Assembly: GCA_937901015.1 (NCBI GenBank)
Contig: CALCGQ010000222.1
Location: 1-58,073 of the forward strand
Source of the DNA: an uncultured Bacteroidota bacterium
Lineage (GTDB): Bacteria; Bacteroidota; Bacteroidia; Bacteroidales; F082
DNA: 58,073 bases
Direction of reading: 5' to 3'
Both the position numbers and the translations under genes were made by a program. Every line of letters starts with the position of its first letter. Position 1 is the first letter of the stretch. The notes under the pieces are model-generated. The model was not told where the DNA came from and ran no database searches. It worked only from the letters and a program-made list of their open reading frames with translations. Below, piece by piece: positions 18,427 to 27,459 of this stretch.

Positions 18427-20051
18427 TCTTTGTTTTGCAGATCTAAATCAGTCACATCAAGAAGTTTACAAACCGGATAAGGATAGTACCTTGAACCCCA
18501 TTGCGGAACAAGATATCTATCAAAGAAATTCCATTTAAGCATACCATCTTTGGCTTCTGGCTCCAGAAGAGCAGCGATAACAGAACTAAGTTTTTGATCA
18601 GTTTTAACTACATAAGTACCTGCTTCAAATTTTCTATCAATGGTCTTAAAACCACCTTCGACACTATTGGTATAATGCCCCTGATTCAGTCGTGATGATG
18701 GTGCAATTTTATCAAAAACAAACTCTTCCACCGACAATGTAATAGAATCTGCCAGTTGATCAACTTTAATACCATGCCTACTAAGCAATGATATTACTTC
18801 ACTATCTATTGAAGTAATTATATATGCATAAGGAAACTTCACATTCTTAGTTGCATAATAATCAGCAATATATGGTACTGTGACAGTTACTTTTCGATCA
18901 CTCTTTTTATACCGCCAATAACCCACAACTCCCGGAATAGTATCTGTTTCATAAGCTAAGATTGTAATTGGGTCGGGTGTTGGTTTACCTTCGTAATCTA
19001 TTGCAAAAGAATCGGTCTTTGCAACCATCAACCCTCTATTTATAGTCCGTTGATCGGCTTCTGACAATAGTTTTTTTATTTCATTTTTGTTTTCTGATCC
19101 ATATTCAAGAACAGTTTGTAAAAAACTATAGCAACCTAAAACACGACTTTTATAATCAGCATAAGCATAGTTTTCATTCAATATTGCCAACCTGTTTCTC
19201 ACACCAATATAGTTAACCAGATATCTTGGTTCACTAGCATACGAAGTCCATCCTTTTGAATAGTCCATTCTATCAATAAAAACGCCATAGTATATGTTTT
19301 TTACATCATACACATCCCACAATGTACGATGAACACTGGGCATCATTTTATCTCGCATATAGTTTATTAAACTTCTGTCACCATTGGGGTTTTGCATCCA
19401 TGTGAATGTTATAGGTTCCTCATGGAATGAACCATTTGTGGTATGGCAATCAACCGAGATTGCAGGATCCCATTTGTTTAATATCTGATCCACAACAGCT
19501 GCAATCTCAGGTGTTTCCAACTTCATTGCATCTCTATTAAGATCAAGGTTCTGGCCGTTATACCTCACTCCCACTCCGTTTATTGGTCCAACTTGATTCC
19601 TGCGATTATTGGTACTAATCTTTTCATTTCCATCAATATTCAAAATTGGAGTAATTAGAATAACTGCTTTTTTCAATACTTCAGAATCCGGGTTCTTAAG
19701 AAGATCACGTGTTAACATCATCACAGCTTCTTTTCCCTCCACTTCACCTGCATGAATATTTGCCTGAATATAAATCACTATTCTATCACCAACATCTTCC
19801 GGGTCACTTGGTAAAGGATTTGCTAGAATCATCATAGGCACATCATATCCTTCTGTGGATTTTGCAATGGTTTCTATTCGAAGGTAATCTGGATTTCGTT
19901 GTTCTAGCTCTGAAATAAAGGTTAGTACATCATCATAGGTAGATGTGGATGTATATTCCGATTTTTCTGCAACTGTGACAAGCTCATTTTGTGAAGTAGC
20001 ACATTGACAATTTAGTACTAATAATATAGTAAAGATTAATAGTCTCTTCAT
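18423..20051 (-). CDS. Exported M14-family zinc carboxypeptidase
   Basis: About 542 residues. I prefer the ATG at 20051 over 20066, since it gives a clean signal peptide (MKRLLIFTILLVLNCQCATSQ). The zinc site is visible (numbering from 20066): H105 and E108 in NIHAGEVEGKEAVMML and H208 in SVDCHTTNGS; the arginine of LDLNRD (R178) fits the substrate-carboxylate contact. After the catalytic domain (to about residue 320) comes a 200-residue C-terminal region with CarboxypepD-like beta strands. Probably periplasmic or surface peptide turnover. A near-consensus -7 element TACTTTTA is at 20083-20090 on this strand. Confidence 0.88.
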   Translation of the reverse strand: MKRLLIFTILLVLNCQCATSQNELVTVAEKSEYTSTSTYDDVLTFISELEQRNPDYLRIETIAKSTEGYDVPMMILANPLPSDPEDVGDRIVIYIQANIHAGEVEGKEAVMMLTRDLLKNPDSEVLKKAVILITPILNIDGNEKISTNNRRNQVGPINGVGVRYNGQNLDLNRDAMKLETPEIAAVVDQILNKWDPAISVDCHTTNGSFHEEPITFTWMQNPNGDRSLINYMRDKMMPSVHRTLWDVYDVKNIYYGVFIDRMDYSKGWTSYASEPRYLVNYIGVRNRLAILNENYAYADYKSRVLGCYSFLQTVLEYGSENKNEIKKLLSEADQRTINRGLMVAKTDSFAIDYEGKPTPDPITILAYETDTIPGVVGYWRYKKSDRKVTVTVPYIADYYATKNVKFPYAYIITSIDSEVISLLSRHGIKVDQLADSITLSVEEFVFDKIAPSSRLNQGHYTNSVEGGFKTIDRKFEAGTYVVKTDQKLSSVIAALLEPEAKDGMLKWNFFDRYLVPQWGSRYYPYPVCKLLDVTDLDLQNKD

Positions 20052-20157
20052 AATAACTCTTCTCATATGATTTTCAATGCCGTAAAAGTAGCGATCTTCA
20101 TTGAATTAATCAAAATAAAAATAGTAGTGTCTATGAATTCTAATGGCTAATTTTAAC

Positions 20158-20165
20158 TAAATTTG
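20158..20165 (+). promoter_or_regulatory. -7 promoter element (TAAATTTG) for rubrerythrin
   Basis: Exact TAnnTTTG match ending 29 bases before the ATG at 20195. No -33 TTG at the expected distance. Confidence 0.5.
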
Positions 20166-20194
20166 ACCATTATTAAAAACTAAAAATTAAAGAG

Positions 20195-20770
20195 ATGAAA
20201 TCGCTAGAAGGCACTCAAACCGAACAAAACTTGCTTAAGGCATTTGCTGGTGAATCACAAGCGCGCATGCGCTATGATTATTTCACAAAACAAGCTAGAA
20301 AAGAAGGCCTAGAACAAATTGCTGCAATTTTTGAAGAAACTGCGCTTAACGAAAAAGAACACGCTAAACGATTTTTCAAATTTCTTGAAGGAAGACCTGT
20401 TGAAATTACTGCTACATATCCCGCAGGTAAGATTGGAACTACAATGGAAAATTTAAAGGCATCCGCTGAAGGTGAAAATGAAGAATGGACAGAGTTATAT
20501 CCAGAATTTGCTCGAATTGCTGAAGAGGAAGGTTTTAAAGAGGTCGCTGTAGCATTCAAAATGATTGCAAAAGTTGAGAAAGCCCATGAGGAGAGATACA
20601 ACAAATTGTATAAAAATCTTGACGAAGGACATGTTTTTGAAAGAGGAGATACAATAGTATGGAAATGCCGTAACTGCGGTTATCTTCATGAAGGTAAAAA
20701 AGCACCTCAGAAATGTCCAGCATGCTTACACCCTCAATCATATTTTGAAATAAAAGAGAAAAACTATTAG
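20195..20770 (+). CDS. rbr: Rubrerythrin
   Basis: 191 residues, standard length. The ferritin-like diiron domain has the usual spaced helices, with E-x-x-A-R (GESQARMRYDYF), ETALNEKEHAKRFF, and EEGFKEVAVAFKMIAKVEKAHEERY. The C-terminal rubredoxin domain has CRNCGY and CPACLHP with four iron-binding cysteines. It acts as an NAD(P)H-linked peroxidase in the cytosol of anaerobes and microaerobes. It is the only clear oxidative-stress protein in the window. The next gene starts 40 bases downstream. Confidence 0.95.
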   Translation: MKSLEGTQTEQNLLKAFAGESQARMRYDYFTKQARKEGLEQIAAIFEETALNEKEHAKRFFKFLEGRPVEITATYPAGKIGTTMENLKASAEGENEEWTELYPEFARIAEEEGFKEVAVAFKMIAKVEKAHEERYNKLYKNLDEGHVFERGDTIVWKCRNCGYLHEGKKAPQKCPACLHPQSYFEIKEKNY

Positions 20771-20809
20771 CCTTAGGTTAATTTAGATTCTCAATAAAAT
20801 CATATCTAA

Positions 20810-21895
20810 ATGCATTTTCTCCATGAGTTAGGTCCTGTAATCAAGCAATCGTTGACAATAACGCTATTTGTGTTATCGATGATGCTGATTATTGAGTACT
20901 TCAATGTGTTTTCACGAGGTAAATGGGGTAAGAACCTCAAGACCAGCACATGGAAGCAAATACTATTGGCTGCAGTGCTGGGTGTAATACCAGGTTGCTT
21001 AGGTGCCTATACTGCAGTTTCACTTTACATTCATAATGTAATTGGGACTGCGGCATTGGCAACTGCCATGATTGCAACATCAGGTGATGAGGCTTTCTTT
21101 ATGTTTTCTGTGATTCCTGATACAGCACTCATAATTCAAGGTTCAATATTTCTGATTGCAATAATTACTGGATTCATAGTTAGTATTTTTATCAAGAAGA
21201 ACCAGCAAAGTGTTATCAACCAAGAGAAGCATCTTGAAGTACATACCGATGAAGCACAATGCTTTTGTTTTAGCTGGGGATCAATAGCTGCTAATTTTAA
21301 AAATATATCTCTATTAAGAGTATTATTATTATTGATACTACCAGCAACACTTATATTTATTATTTTCTTTAATGGTCATGAACATGGCGACCACTTTGAG
21401 TTCCTTTCGATGCCTGACATGGAGCACAGCCATCCAGAATGGATAAGATATACCTTTATAGCTGTTTTATCCATTTCAATACTTATGATTATTACTGTTA
21501 ATGATCATTTCCTATCGCACCATATCAGAGATCATATCATTAAAAAGCACTTTGTAAGAATATTGGCATGGACATTCTTCACATTGCTTATTCTAAATTT
21601 CATTAATCACTATCTTGATCTTGAGCAGATTATTGGAGACAATATTTATATAATTCTTGTGGTTGCAGTGCTTGTGGGCATAATCCCGGAATCAGGACCA
21701 CATTTATTCTTTCTTCTCCTTTTTGCATCAGGCGCCTTACCTCTAAGTATACTACTTGCTAACTCTATTGTTCAGGATGGACATGGCAGTTTGCCATTAC
21801 TTGCTGAGTCGAGAAAAGGTTTCTTTCTAATTAAAGGAATAAACTTACTTGTGGGTTTAATAGTTGGAATTACCGGAATCTTAATGGGAATATAA
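20810..21895 (+). CDS. Putative 10-TM heavy-metal exporter (ArsP_2-like family)
   Basis: 361 residues with about ten hydrophobic helices. The N-terminal part (LAAVLGVIPGCLGAYTAVSLYIHNVIGTAALATAMIATSGDEAFFMFSVIP) and its C-terminal counterpart (ILVVAVLVGIIPESGPHLFFLLLFASGALPLSILLANSIVQDGHGSLPLLAESR) form an inverted repeat with conserved G-x-I-P and acidic or His residues, as in the putative manganese/arsenic exporter family. A His-rich loop (GHEHGDHFEFLSMPDMEHSHPEW, about 187-209) could bind metal. No regulator or metallochaperone is adjacent; it follows rubrerythrin by 40 bases. The transported ion is unknown. Confidence 0.75.
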   Translation: MHFLHELGPVIKQSLTITLFVLSMMLIIEYFNVFSRGKWGKNLKTSTWKQILLAAVLGVIPGCLGAYTAVSLYIHNVIGTAALATAMIATSGDEAFFMFSVIPDTALIIQGSIFLIAIITGFIVSIFIKKNQQSVINQEKHLEVHTDEAQCFCFSWGSIAANFKNISLLRVLLLLILPATLIFIIFFNGHEHGDHFEFLSMPDMEHSHPEWIRYTFIAVLSISILMIITVNDHFLSHHIRDHIIKKHFVRILAWTFFTLLILNFINHYLDLEQIIGDNIYIILVVAVLVGIIPESGPHLFFLLLFASGALPLSILLANSIVQDGHGSLPLLAESRKGFFLIKGINLLVGLIVGITGILMGI

Positions 21896-22072
21896 AATCT
21901 TACAATATTCCAGAATCACAAATCAATCTGTTCTGCAATCGTTTTCGTATTGACTTTACAGCAAAAATACTGATTACTAATATCTAAGACAATATTCCAA
22001 AAAGCAACAATCTCTGATTTATTCAAAAAATAGAGTTACATTTATGCACTTAAAAATTGAAAAATTCTAAAT

Positions 22073-22663
22073 ATGAAAAAAAGTTGGATTGTAATAATTA
22101 TAATTTTATTAGTAGGATTTCTTGCATATAGCTATGTAAAGGGATCATATAACAGTATGGTAACATTGAGTGAAAGCGTTGATAAGCAATGGGCCGATGT
22201 TGAAAATGTTTACCAAAGAAGAGCAGACCTTATTCCAAACCTAGTAGCCACAGTTAAAGGATATGCAGAACACGAAAAGGAAACTCTGGAAGGTGTTATT
22301 AATGCAAGATCAAAGGCCACAAGCACCACAATTAATCCAGGAGATCTTAGTGCTCAAAATATTGCTGCTTTTCAGCAAGCACAACAAGGATTGAGTAGTG
22401 CTTTATCCAGACTTATGGTTGTTGTTGAAAGATACCCAGATCTAAAAGCAAATCAGAACTTCTTGGAACTTCAATCACAGCTAGAAGGAACAGAAAATAG
22501 AATTGCTGTTGAGCGACGCAAGTTCAATGAGTCAGCTCAAGCTTACAATACTAGCATTAAGTTATTCCCAAAGAATCTTTTTGCTAATATGTTTGGTTTT
22601 GATAAAAAACCATACTTCGAAGCCCAAAGTGGTGCAGAAAATGCGCCAAAAGTTGAGTTCTAG
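22073..22663 (+). CDS. lemA: LemA family protein
   Basis: 196 residues. One N-terminal membrane helix (residues 4-22), then the helical LemA domain: VDKQWADVENVYQRRADLIPNLVATVKGYAEHE, RLMVVVERYPDLKANQNFLELQSQLEGTENRIAVERRKFNESAQAYN, ending FGFDKKPYFEAQSGAENAPKVEF. Length and motifs match the family. LemA and TPM-domain proteins commonly occur together, as they do here; their joint role in the envelope is not established. A 178-base gap precedes the gene, with a near-consensus TACATTTA at 22037. Confidence 0.95.
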   Translation: MKKSWIVIIIILLVGFLAYSYVKGSYNSMVTLSESVDKQWADVENVYQRRADLIPNLVATVKGYAEHEKETLEGVINARSKATSTTINPGDLSAQNIAAFQQAQQGLSSALSRLMVVVERYPDLKANQNFLELQSQLEGTENRIAVERRKFNESAQAYNTSIKLFPKNLFANMFGFDKKPYFEAQSGAENAPKVEF

Positions 22664-22744
22664 TTTCTCAACATAACCGAATATCTTAATATAGATTAAT
22701 CTGCAATAACAGTAATTAACTGTTTACAAAATAAAAAAAATCAA

Positions 22745-23185
22745 ATGACCAAAGCCAAAGATTTCTTTACCAAAGAACAACAAACGGAAATAAAAAAAGC
22801 AATTTTAAATGCTGAACATGATACTTCCGGGGAAATTAGAGTTCACATTGATAATGAATGTAGGGGTGACGCTTTAGATAGAGCCTCGTTCTTATTTGGA
22901 AAGCTAAAGATGGATAAAACTGAACTCCACAATGGAGTGTTGTTCTATTTGGCAATAAAAAGCAAGAAATTTGCTATTATAGGCGACTCCGGAATAAACA
23001 AAGAAGTACCAGAGAACTTTTGGGAAGATATAAAAATCAAGATAACTGAACATTTTAAAGCTGGTGAATTCGCTCTTGGTCTAATAGATGGGATAACTAT
23101 GGCTGGCGCGAGGCTAAAAAAGCACTTCCCTTATCACATTGATGACATCAACGAACTATCTGATGAAATTTCCTTTGGAGATTAA
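22745..23185 (+). CDS. TPM-domain protein (cytosolic form)
   Basis: 146 residues with no signal peptide. The TPM fold signature is EIKKAILNAEHDTSGEIRVHI.., HNGVLFYLAIKSKKFAIIGDSGINKEVPENFWEDIKIKITEHFKAGEFALGLIDGI, as in Psb32/TLP18.3/MOLO-1-type proteins. It is the middle gene of lemA-TPM-TPM, with 81 bases before it and 17 bases after it. Biochemical function is unclear; some TPM domains bind calcium or act as phosphatases. Confidence 0.85.
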   Translation: MTKAKDFFTKEQQTEIKKAILNAEHDTSGEIRVHIDNECRGDALDRASFLFGKLKMDKTELHNGVLFYLAIKSKKFAIIGDSGINKEVPENFWEDIKIKITEHFKAGEFALGLIDGITMAGARLKKHFPYHIDDINELSDEISFGD

Positions 23186-23202
23186 CGCAATCACAAACTA
23201 CA

Positions 23203-24030
23203 ATGACATTTACAATAAAACCTAATATTATATTGATATTGGCTTTGTTATTTTTCACGACAATCGTGACAAGTGCAACTGGTCAGAGCGTCCCAGATCG
23301 ACCTAATCCTCCTAGATTGGTCAATGATCTTGCCAATATTTTATCAAAAAAAGAAATAAGAGCATTAGAAAAGAAACTTGTTAGATTTAATGATACCACT
23401 TCCAATCAAATTACAGTTGTAATAATTAACACATTGGGTGAATTAACACCGGCAATGTTTGCATATGAGATAGGAGAAAAATGGAAAGTTGGACAAAAGA
23501 AATTCGACAATGGAGTTGTTTTACTTGTAAAACCTAAACTACCACCTGATAATAAAGGTGAAGCATATATTGCGGTTGGTTATGGACTAGAGCCAGCAAT
23601 ACCAGATGCAATTGCACGACGTATAGTTGAAAATGAGATGATTCCTTCATTCAGGCAAGGTGATTACTACACAGGTATAGATAAAGCCACTTCAATATTA
23701 ATGGAAATGGCATCAGGTGAAATTACTGCAGAGGGTTACCGTAAACAAAGTGGTGCAAATGGTTTTGTATCATTACTTCCATTTTTAGTAATCATAATCA
23801 TTGTGATTATGATGAGAGGTAGTAAATCAAGAACCCATGGAATTAGTTCAGGGGGCTCAGGTTCTTTATGGACAGCACTATGGCTTGGTAGTATGATGGG
23901 AAGTGGAAGATCAAATTCTGGATCTTGGGGTAACTTTTCCGGCGGTAGCTCAGGCTTTGGCGGAGGTGGTGGATTTGGCGGTTTCGGTGGTGGAAGCTTC
24001 GGTGGTGGTGGCGCTGGCGGAAGCTGGTAG
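23203..24030 (+). CDS. TPM-domain membrane protein with glycine-rich C-terminus (YgcG-like)
   Basis: 275 residues. Signal peptide at 1-27 (LILALLFFTTIVTSATGQ), TPM domain about 30-170 (LVNDLANILSKKEIRALEKKL, NQITVVIINTLGEL, FDNGVVLLVKPKL, AYIAVGYGLEPAIPDAIARRIV), one membrane helix near 188-202 (FLVIIIIVIMMRG), then a Gly/Ser/Phe-rich tail ending in GGGGAGGSW. This layout is typical of the membrane TPM protein found next to LemA. The domain faces the periplasm. A composite intergenic repeat begins 6 bases after its stop. Confidence 0.9.
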   Translation: MTFTIKPNIILILALLFFTTIVTSATGQSVPDRPNPPRLVNDLANILSKKEIRALEKKLVRFNDTTSNQITVVIINTLGELTPAMFAYEIGEKWKVGQKKFDNGVVLLVKPKLPPDNKGEAYIAVGYGLEPAIPDAIARRIVENEMIPSFRQGDYYTGIDKATSILMEMASGEITAEGYRKQSGANGFVSLLPFLVIIIIVIMMRGSKSRTHGISSGGSGSLWTALWLGSMMGSGRSNSGSWGNFSGGSSGFGGGGGFGGFGGGSFGGGGAGGSW

Positions 24031-24036
24031 GTGGTT

Positions 24037-24218
24037 ATTGGTCTTTGGTCATTGGTCTTTAGTCATTGGTCTTTAGTCATTGGTCATTAGTCTTTGGTCA
24101 TTAGTCTTTGGTCTTTGGTCATTAGTTATTGGTCTTTGCCATTCACATTCAATCATTGACTCATTGTCTCATTCACTCATTGTCTCATTCACCCATTGCC
24201 CCATTCACCCATTGCATC
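24037..24218 (+). repeat. Composite 7-nt/8-nt degenerate repeat after the TPM gene
   Basis: The clearest copy of the family. Fourteen consecutive 7-nt units of the form [AT]TT[GA]GTC run from 24037 to 24134 in strict register (one ends GTT). After 12 irregular bases, nine consecutive 8-nt units of the form ATT[GC]NNNC run from 24147 to 24218 (ATTCAATC, ATTGACTC, ATTGTCTC, ATTCACTC, and so on). Variation is limited to set positions within each unit. It starts 6 bases after the TPM stop codon and ends just before the prfA -7 element. Confidence 0.9.
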
Positions 24219-24225
24219 TTTTTTG

Positions 24226-24233
24226 TACCTTTG
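24226..24233 (+). promoter_or_regulatory. -7 promoter element (TACCTTTG) for prfA-pyrF
   Basis: Exact TAnnTTTG match 19 bases before the GTG at 24253. It sets the likely prfA start, since the in-frame ATG at 24196 lies upstream of it inside the repeat. Confidence 0.6.
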
Positions 24234-24252
24234 CATTCCAAAAATAAAACAC

Positions 24253-25326
24253 GTGGAAATACTTGACAAATTAGAGGTTGTAAAAAATCGTTGGGAGGAA
24301 ATATCAGAGCAAATGAATGATCCGGATGTAATTACGGATATGAAGCGCTATGTTAAACTCAACAAGGATTACAAAGATCTTGAACCACTTGTAACTGCCT
24401 ACAAGGACTACAAAACAATTATCTCGAACATTGATGGTGCTAAAGAAGTTCTTGAAACGGAAAAAGATGCTGATTTTAGAGAAATGGCAAAGGATGAACT
24501 TGACCAGTTGACTCCAGAGAAAGAAGCTCTTGAAGAAAAGATTAGAATGCTGCTTATTCCAAAGGATCCTCAGGATTCTAAGAATGCTATTATGGAAGTA
24601 AGAGCCGGAACAGGCGGTGATGAAGCTAGTATTTTTGCAGGTGATCTCTTTAGAATGTACCAAAAGTTCTGTGAATCAAAAAAATGGAAAATTGAGATAA
24701 CCAGAATTAACGAAGGTACTGCCGGTGGCTATAAAGAGATTGTATTTAGCATCACTGGAAACGGTGCCTATGGGATTCTGAAATTTGAATCGGGTGTTCA
24801 CCGTGTTCAAAGAGTTCCAAAAACAGAAACCCAGGGACGTGTTCATACCTCTGCAGCATCTGTTGTTGTTCTTCCCGAAGCTGAAGACTTTGATGTTGAA
24901 CTAAATGATAAAGATATTCGTAAGGATACTTATTGCTCATCAGGTCCTGGTGGACAATCGGTAAATACCACCTATTCTGCCATTCGCTTAACTCATATTC
25001 CAACTGGTATTGTAGTTACTTGTCAAGATGAAAAATCACAGCTGAAAAACCTTGCAAAAGCAATGAAGGAACTTCGTAACAGATTATATGATCTAGAATA
25101 TACAAAGTATCTTGAAGAAATGTCGGGGAAACGTAAAACCATGGTTTCTACTGGAGACCGTTCTGCAAAAATCAGAACTTACAATTGGCCACAGGGTCGT
25201 GTTACTGATCACAGAATCAATCTAACCCTTTATAATCTTCCAGCAATTATTGATGGTGATATTCAAGACATTATGGAAAAGCTTCAGATGGCTGAAAATG
25301 CTGAAAAGTTGAAAGAAGAAATGTAG
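24253..25326 (+). CDS. prfA: Peptide chain release factor 1
   Basis: 357 residues from a GTG start. I reject the ATG at 24196, because its 19 extra residues come from the repeat and lie before the -7 element. Termination motifs: the codon-recognition tripeptide PKT (189-191, PxT of RF1) in [14 protein letters not shown], and the catalytic GGQ (233-235) in [15 protein letters not shown]. It reads UAA/UAG stop codons and releases the peptide. pyrF follows after 65 bases with no exact promoter seen, so the two may be co-transcribed. Confidence 0.96.
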   Translation: MEILDKLEVVKNRWEEISEQMNDPDVITDMKRYVKLNKDYKDLEPLVTAYKDYKTIISNIDGAKEVLETEKDADFREMAKDELDQLTPEKEALEEKIRMLLIPKDPQDSKNAIMEVRAGTGGDEASIFAGDLFRMYQKFCESKKWKIEITRINEGTAGGYKEIVFSITGNGAYGILKFESGVHRVQRVPKTETQGRVHTSAASVVVLPEAEDFDVELNDKDIRKDTYCSSGPGGQSVNTTYSAIRLTHIPTGIVVTCQDEKSQLKNLAKAMKELRNRLYDLEYTKYLEEMSGKRKTMVSTGDRSAKIRTYNWPQGRVTDHRINLTLYNLPAIIDGDIQDIMEKLQMAENAEKLKEEM

Positions 25327-25391
25327 AAAGATTAATCCTTATAAATTACATATAATTGAACCAAATCAATAAACCGAAAATAGTTACATAA

Positions 25392-26222
25392 ATGAATCGA
25401 CAAGAGCTGTTTAATATTATTCAAAAGAAAAAATCCTTTCTCTGTGTTGGATTAGATACTGATATAAACAAGATTCCAAAGCATTTGCTTTCCTTGGAAG
25501 ATCCAATTTTTGAATTCAATAAGCAAATTGTAGATTCTACTCATGAATATACTGTAGCCTACAAACCAAACCTTGCATTCTATGAATCACTTGGTTCCAA
25601 AGGATGGGATAGTCTAGAGAAAACCGTTAATTATATTCGTTCAACAACTAAGGATATATTTATCATAGCAGATGCTAAACGTGGAGATATTGGTAATACA
25701 TCAGCAATGTATGCCAAAACTTTTTTTGATACTTATGATTTTGATGCTGTAACATTGGCTCCTTACATGGGCTTGGATACGGTTTCTCCTTTTTTAGAAT
25801 ATGATGGAAAATGGTCAATTATACTTGCTCTTACTTCAAATAAAAGCGCTGCAGATTTTCAGTATATAACTGATGATAAAAACAATAGATTGTTTGAGAA
25901 TGTGCTAACTACAGCACAAACATGGGGTTCTGATGATCAGTTAATGTTTGTTGTTGGAGCCACTAAAGCCGAAGCATTGCAAGGTATTAGAAATATCGCA
26001 CCAAATAGCTTTCTATTAGTTCCCGGCGTTGGAGCCCAAGGCGGTAGTTTGGAAGAAGTTGCAAAATACGGAATGAATGATCACTGTGGATTATTGGTAA
26101 ACTCCTCCAGAGGAATCATTTACGCATCAAGCAATGTAGATTTCGGGAAAATTGCTGGCGAAAAAGCAAAAGAACTAAAGGTTGAAATGGAAGTTTACCT
26201 GAAAAAATCCAAATTACTATAA
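25392..26222 (+). CDS. pyrF: Orotidine 5'-phosphate decarboxylase
   Basis: 276 residues, the longer subfamily-2 form. The catalytic motif is [17 protein letters not shown], with D94, K96 and D99. Other family segments are [44 protein letters not shown] and [11 protein letters not shown]. It makes UMP, the last step of de novo pyrimidine synthesis; pyrE, which supplies its substrate, is at 32465. A hairpin terminator lies 31 bases after its stop. Confidence 0.95.
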   Translation: MNRQELFNIIQKKKSFLCVGLDTDINKIPKHLLSLEDPIFEFNKQIVDSTHEYTVAYKPNLAFYESLGSKGWDSLEKTVNYIRSTTKDIFIIADAKRGDIGNTSAMYAKTFFDTYDFDAVTLAPYMGLDTVSPFLEYDGKWSIILALTSNKSAADFQYITDDKNNRLFENVLTTAQTWGSDDQLMFVVGATKAEALQGIRNIAPNSFLLVPGVGAQGGSLEEVAKYGMNDHCGLLVNSSRGIIYASSNVDFGKIAGEKAKELKVEMEVYLKKSKLL

Positions 26223-26253
26223 TCATATAATCAAAAGAAAACGAATAATCTCA

Positions 26254-26294
26254 TAAAAAAACCTCTTAACTATAGTAAGCTAAGAGGTTTTTTT
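26254..26294. terminator. Bidirectional rho-independent terminator between pyrF and ilvE
   Basis: A 9-bp perfect stem AACCTCTTA (26260-26268) / TAAGAGGTT (26281-26289), flanked by an A-run on the left and a T-run on the right. It can stop transcription in both directions between the convergent pyrF and ilvE genes. Confidence 0.88.
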
Positions 26295-26309
26295 ATATCT
26301 ATAGGGTAA

Positions 26310-27338
26310 CTACAAACCTTCAACTATTGTTGTCCAACCATGTTTATCTTCAATCTCACCTTCCTGAATAGCACGAAGAGTGATATAGAGTTTTGTTGAA
26401 TAAGGTCCGGCAATATCGCCATACTCATAAGTTACGTCCTTAACACGATCGTATACTTTTCCAATTGGACTTATAATCGCTGCTGTTCCGCAAGCGCCTG
26501 CTTCTTCAAATGTAGCTAGTTCTTCTATTGGAACACTTCTGCGTTCAACTTTAAGACCAATATCTTCTGCAATTTTTTCAAGACTCATATTAGTTATCGA
26601 AGGCAGAATACTTGAAGACTGAGGAGTAATATATCTACCATCCTTTATTCCAAAGAAATTGGCAGGACCAGCTTCATCAATATATTTTTTCTCCAATGCA
26701 TCTAAAAACAGAACTGAAGCAAAGCCATCTTTATGGGCTCTGTTTGCAGGTCGCATACTTGCAGCATAATTACCTCCAACTTTAATATTGCCTGTCCCTA
26801 GAGGTGCAGCTCTGTCGTAATCACGAACAACCTCAATTGGTACTGGCTTAAATCCTTCTTTAAAATATGGACCAACAGGGGTTACAAACACCATAAACAT
26901 ATATTCATCGGCTGGCTTAACTCCTACTTGGGGACCACTTCCAAAAAGTAATGGCCTAAGATAAAGAGTTGCTCCTGTTCCATAAGGAGGTATAAACTTT
27001 GCGTTTAGCTCTATGGCTTTAAATATCGCTTCTTTAAACAATTTCTCAGGCACCTTAGCCATCATAATTCCTTCGGCTGATTTTGCCATCCTTTTGGCAT
27101 TTTCTTCCCATCTAAAAAGACGTACTTTACCATCTTTCCCACGATAAGCTTTTAAGCCTTCAAATGCTTCCTGACCGTAATGTAAGGCTGTTGCAGCCAT
27201 GTGTATATTTATGGATTCTGAAGATGTTATCTCTAACTCACCCCAGCTACCATTTCTATAATAACAACGGACATTGTAATCGGTTTTATGATATCCGAAA
27301 GGTAGGTTGCCCCAATCTATATTCATTGAATTATCCAT
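26310..27338 (-). CDS. ilvE: Branched-chain amino acid aminotransferase
   Basis: 342 residues, the BCAT type resembling eukaryotic enzymes rather than the 309-residue E. coli type. The PLP lysine is K186 in GTGNIKVGGNYAAS. Other motifs: ALHYGQEAFEGLKAYRG (51-67), YLRPLLFGSGPQVGV, and EAGPANFFGI in the cofactor-phosphate region. It transfers the amino group between glutamate and the keto acids of Leu, Ile and Val. On this strand a TTTG - 17 bases - TATATTCG arrangement about 50 bases upstream is promoter-like with one mismatch. Confidence 0.95.
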   Translation of the reverse strand: MDNSMNIDWGNLPFGYHKTDYNVRCYYRNGSWGELEITSSESINIHMAATALHYGQEAFEGLKAYRGKDGKVRLFRWEENAKRMAKSAEGIMMAKVPEKLFKEAIFKAIELNAKFIPPYGTGATLYLRPLLFGSGPQVGVKPADEYMFMVFVTPVGPYFKEGFKPVPIEVVRDYDRAAPLGTGNIKVGGNYAASMRPANRAHKDGFASVLFLDALEKKYIDEAGPANFFGIKDGRYITPQSSSILPSITNMSLEKIAEDIGLKVERRSVPIEELATFEEAGACGTAAIISPIGKVYDRVKDVTYEYGDIAGPYSTKLYITLRAIQEGEIEDKHGWTTIVEGL

Positions 27339-27459
27339 GTGTGAATTTTTAAAAATATTTCGCTAATTTAGGGATAAATACGAATATAGAATAGTTAGAC
27401 TTTTACAAATCCTCTAGTTTATAAAGCGTACAAATAGTGTAATACAATCGATTGTTGTA

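Noticed and set aside
24037-24218. CRISPR-like array
   Set aside because: Units are 7-8 nt, degenerate and without spacers; no cas genes.
24196-24252. ATG at 24196 as prfA start
   Set aside because: It lies inside the repeat and before the -7 element; the GTG at 24253 fits family length.
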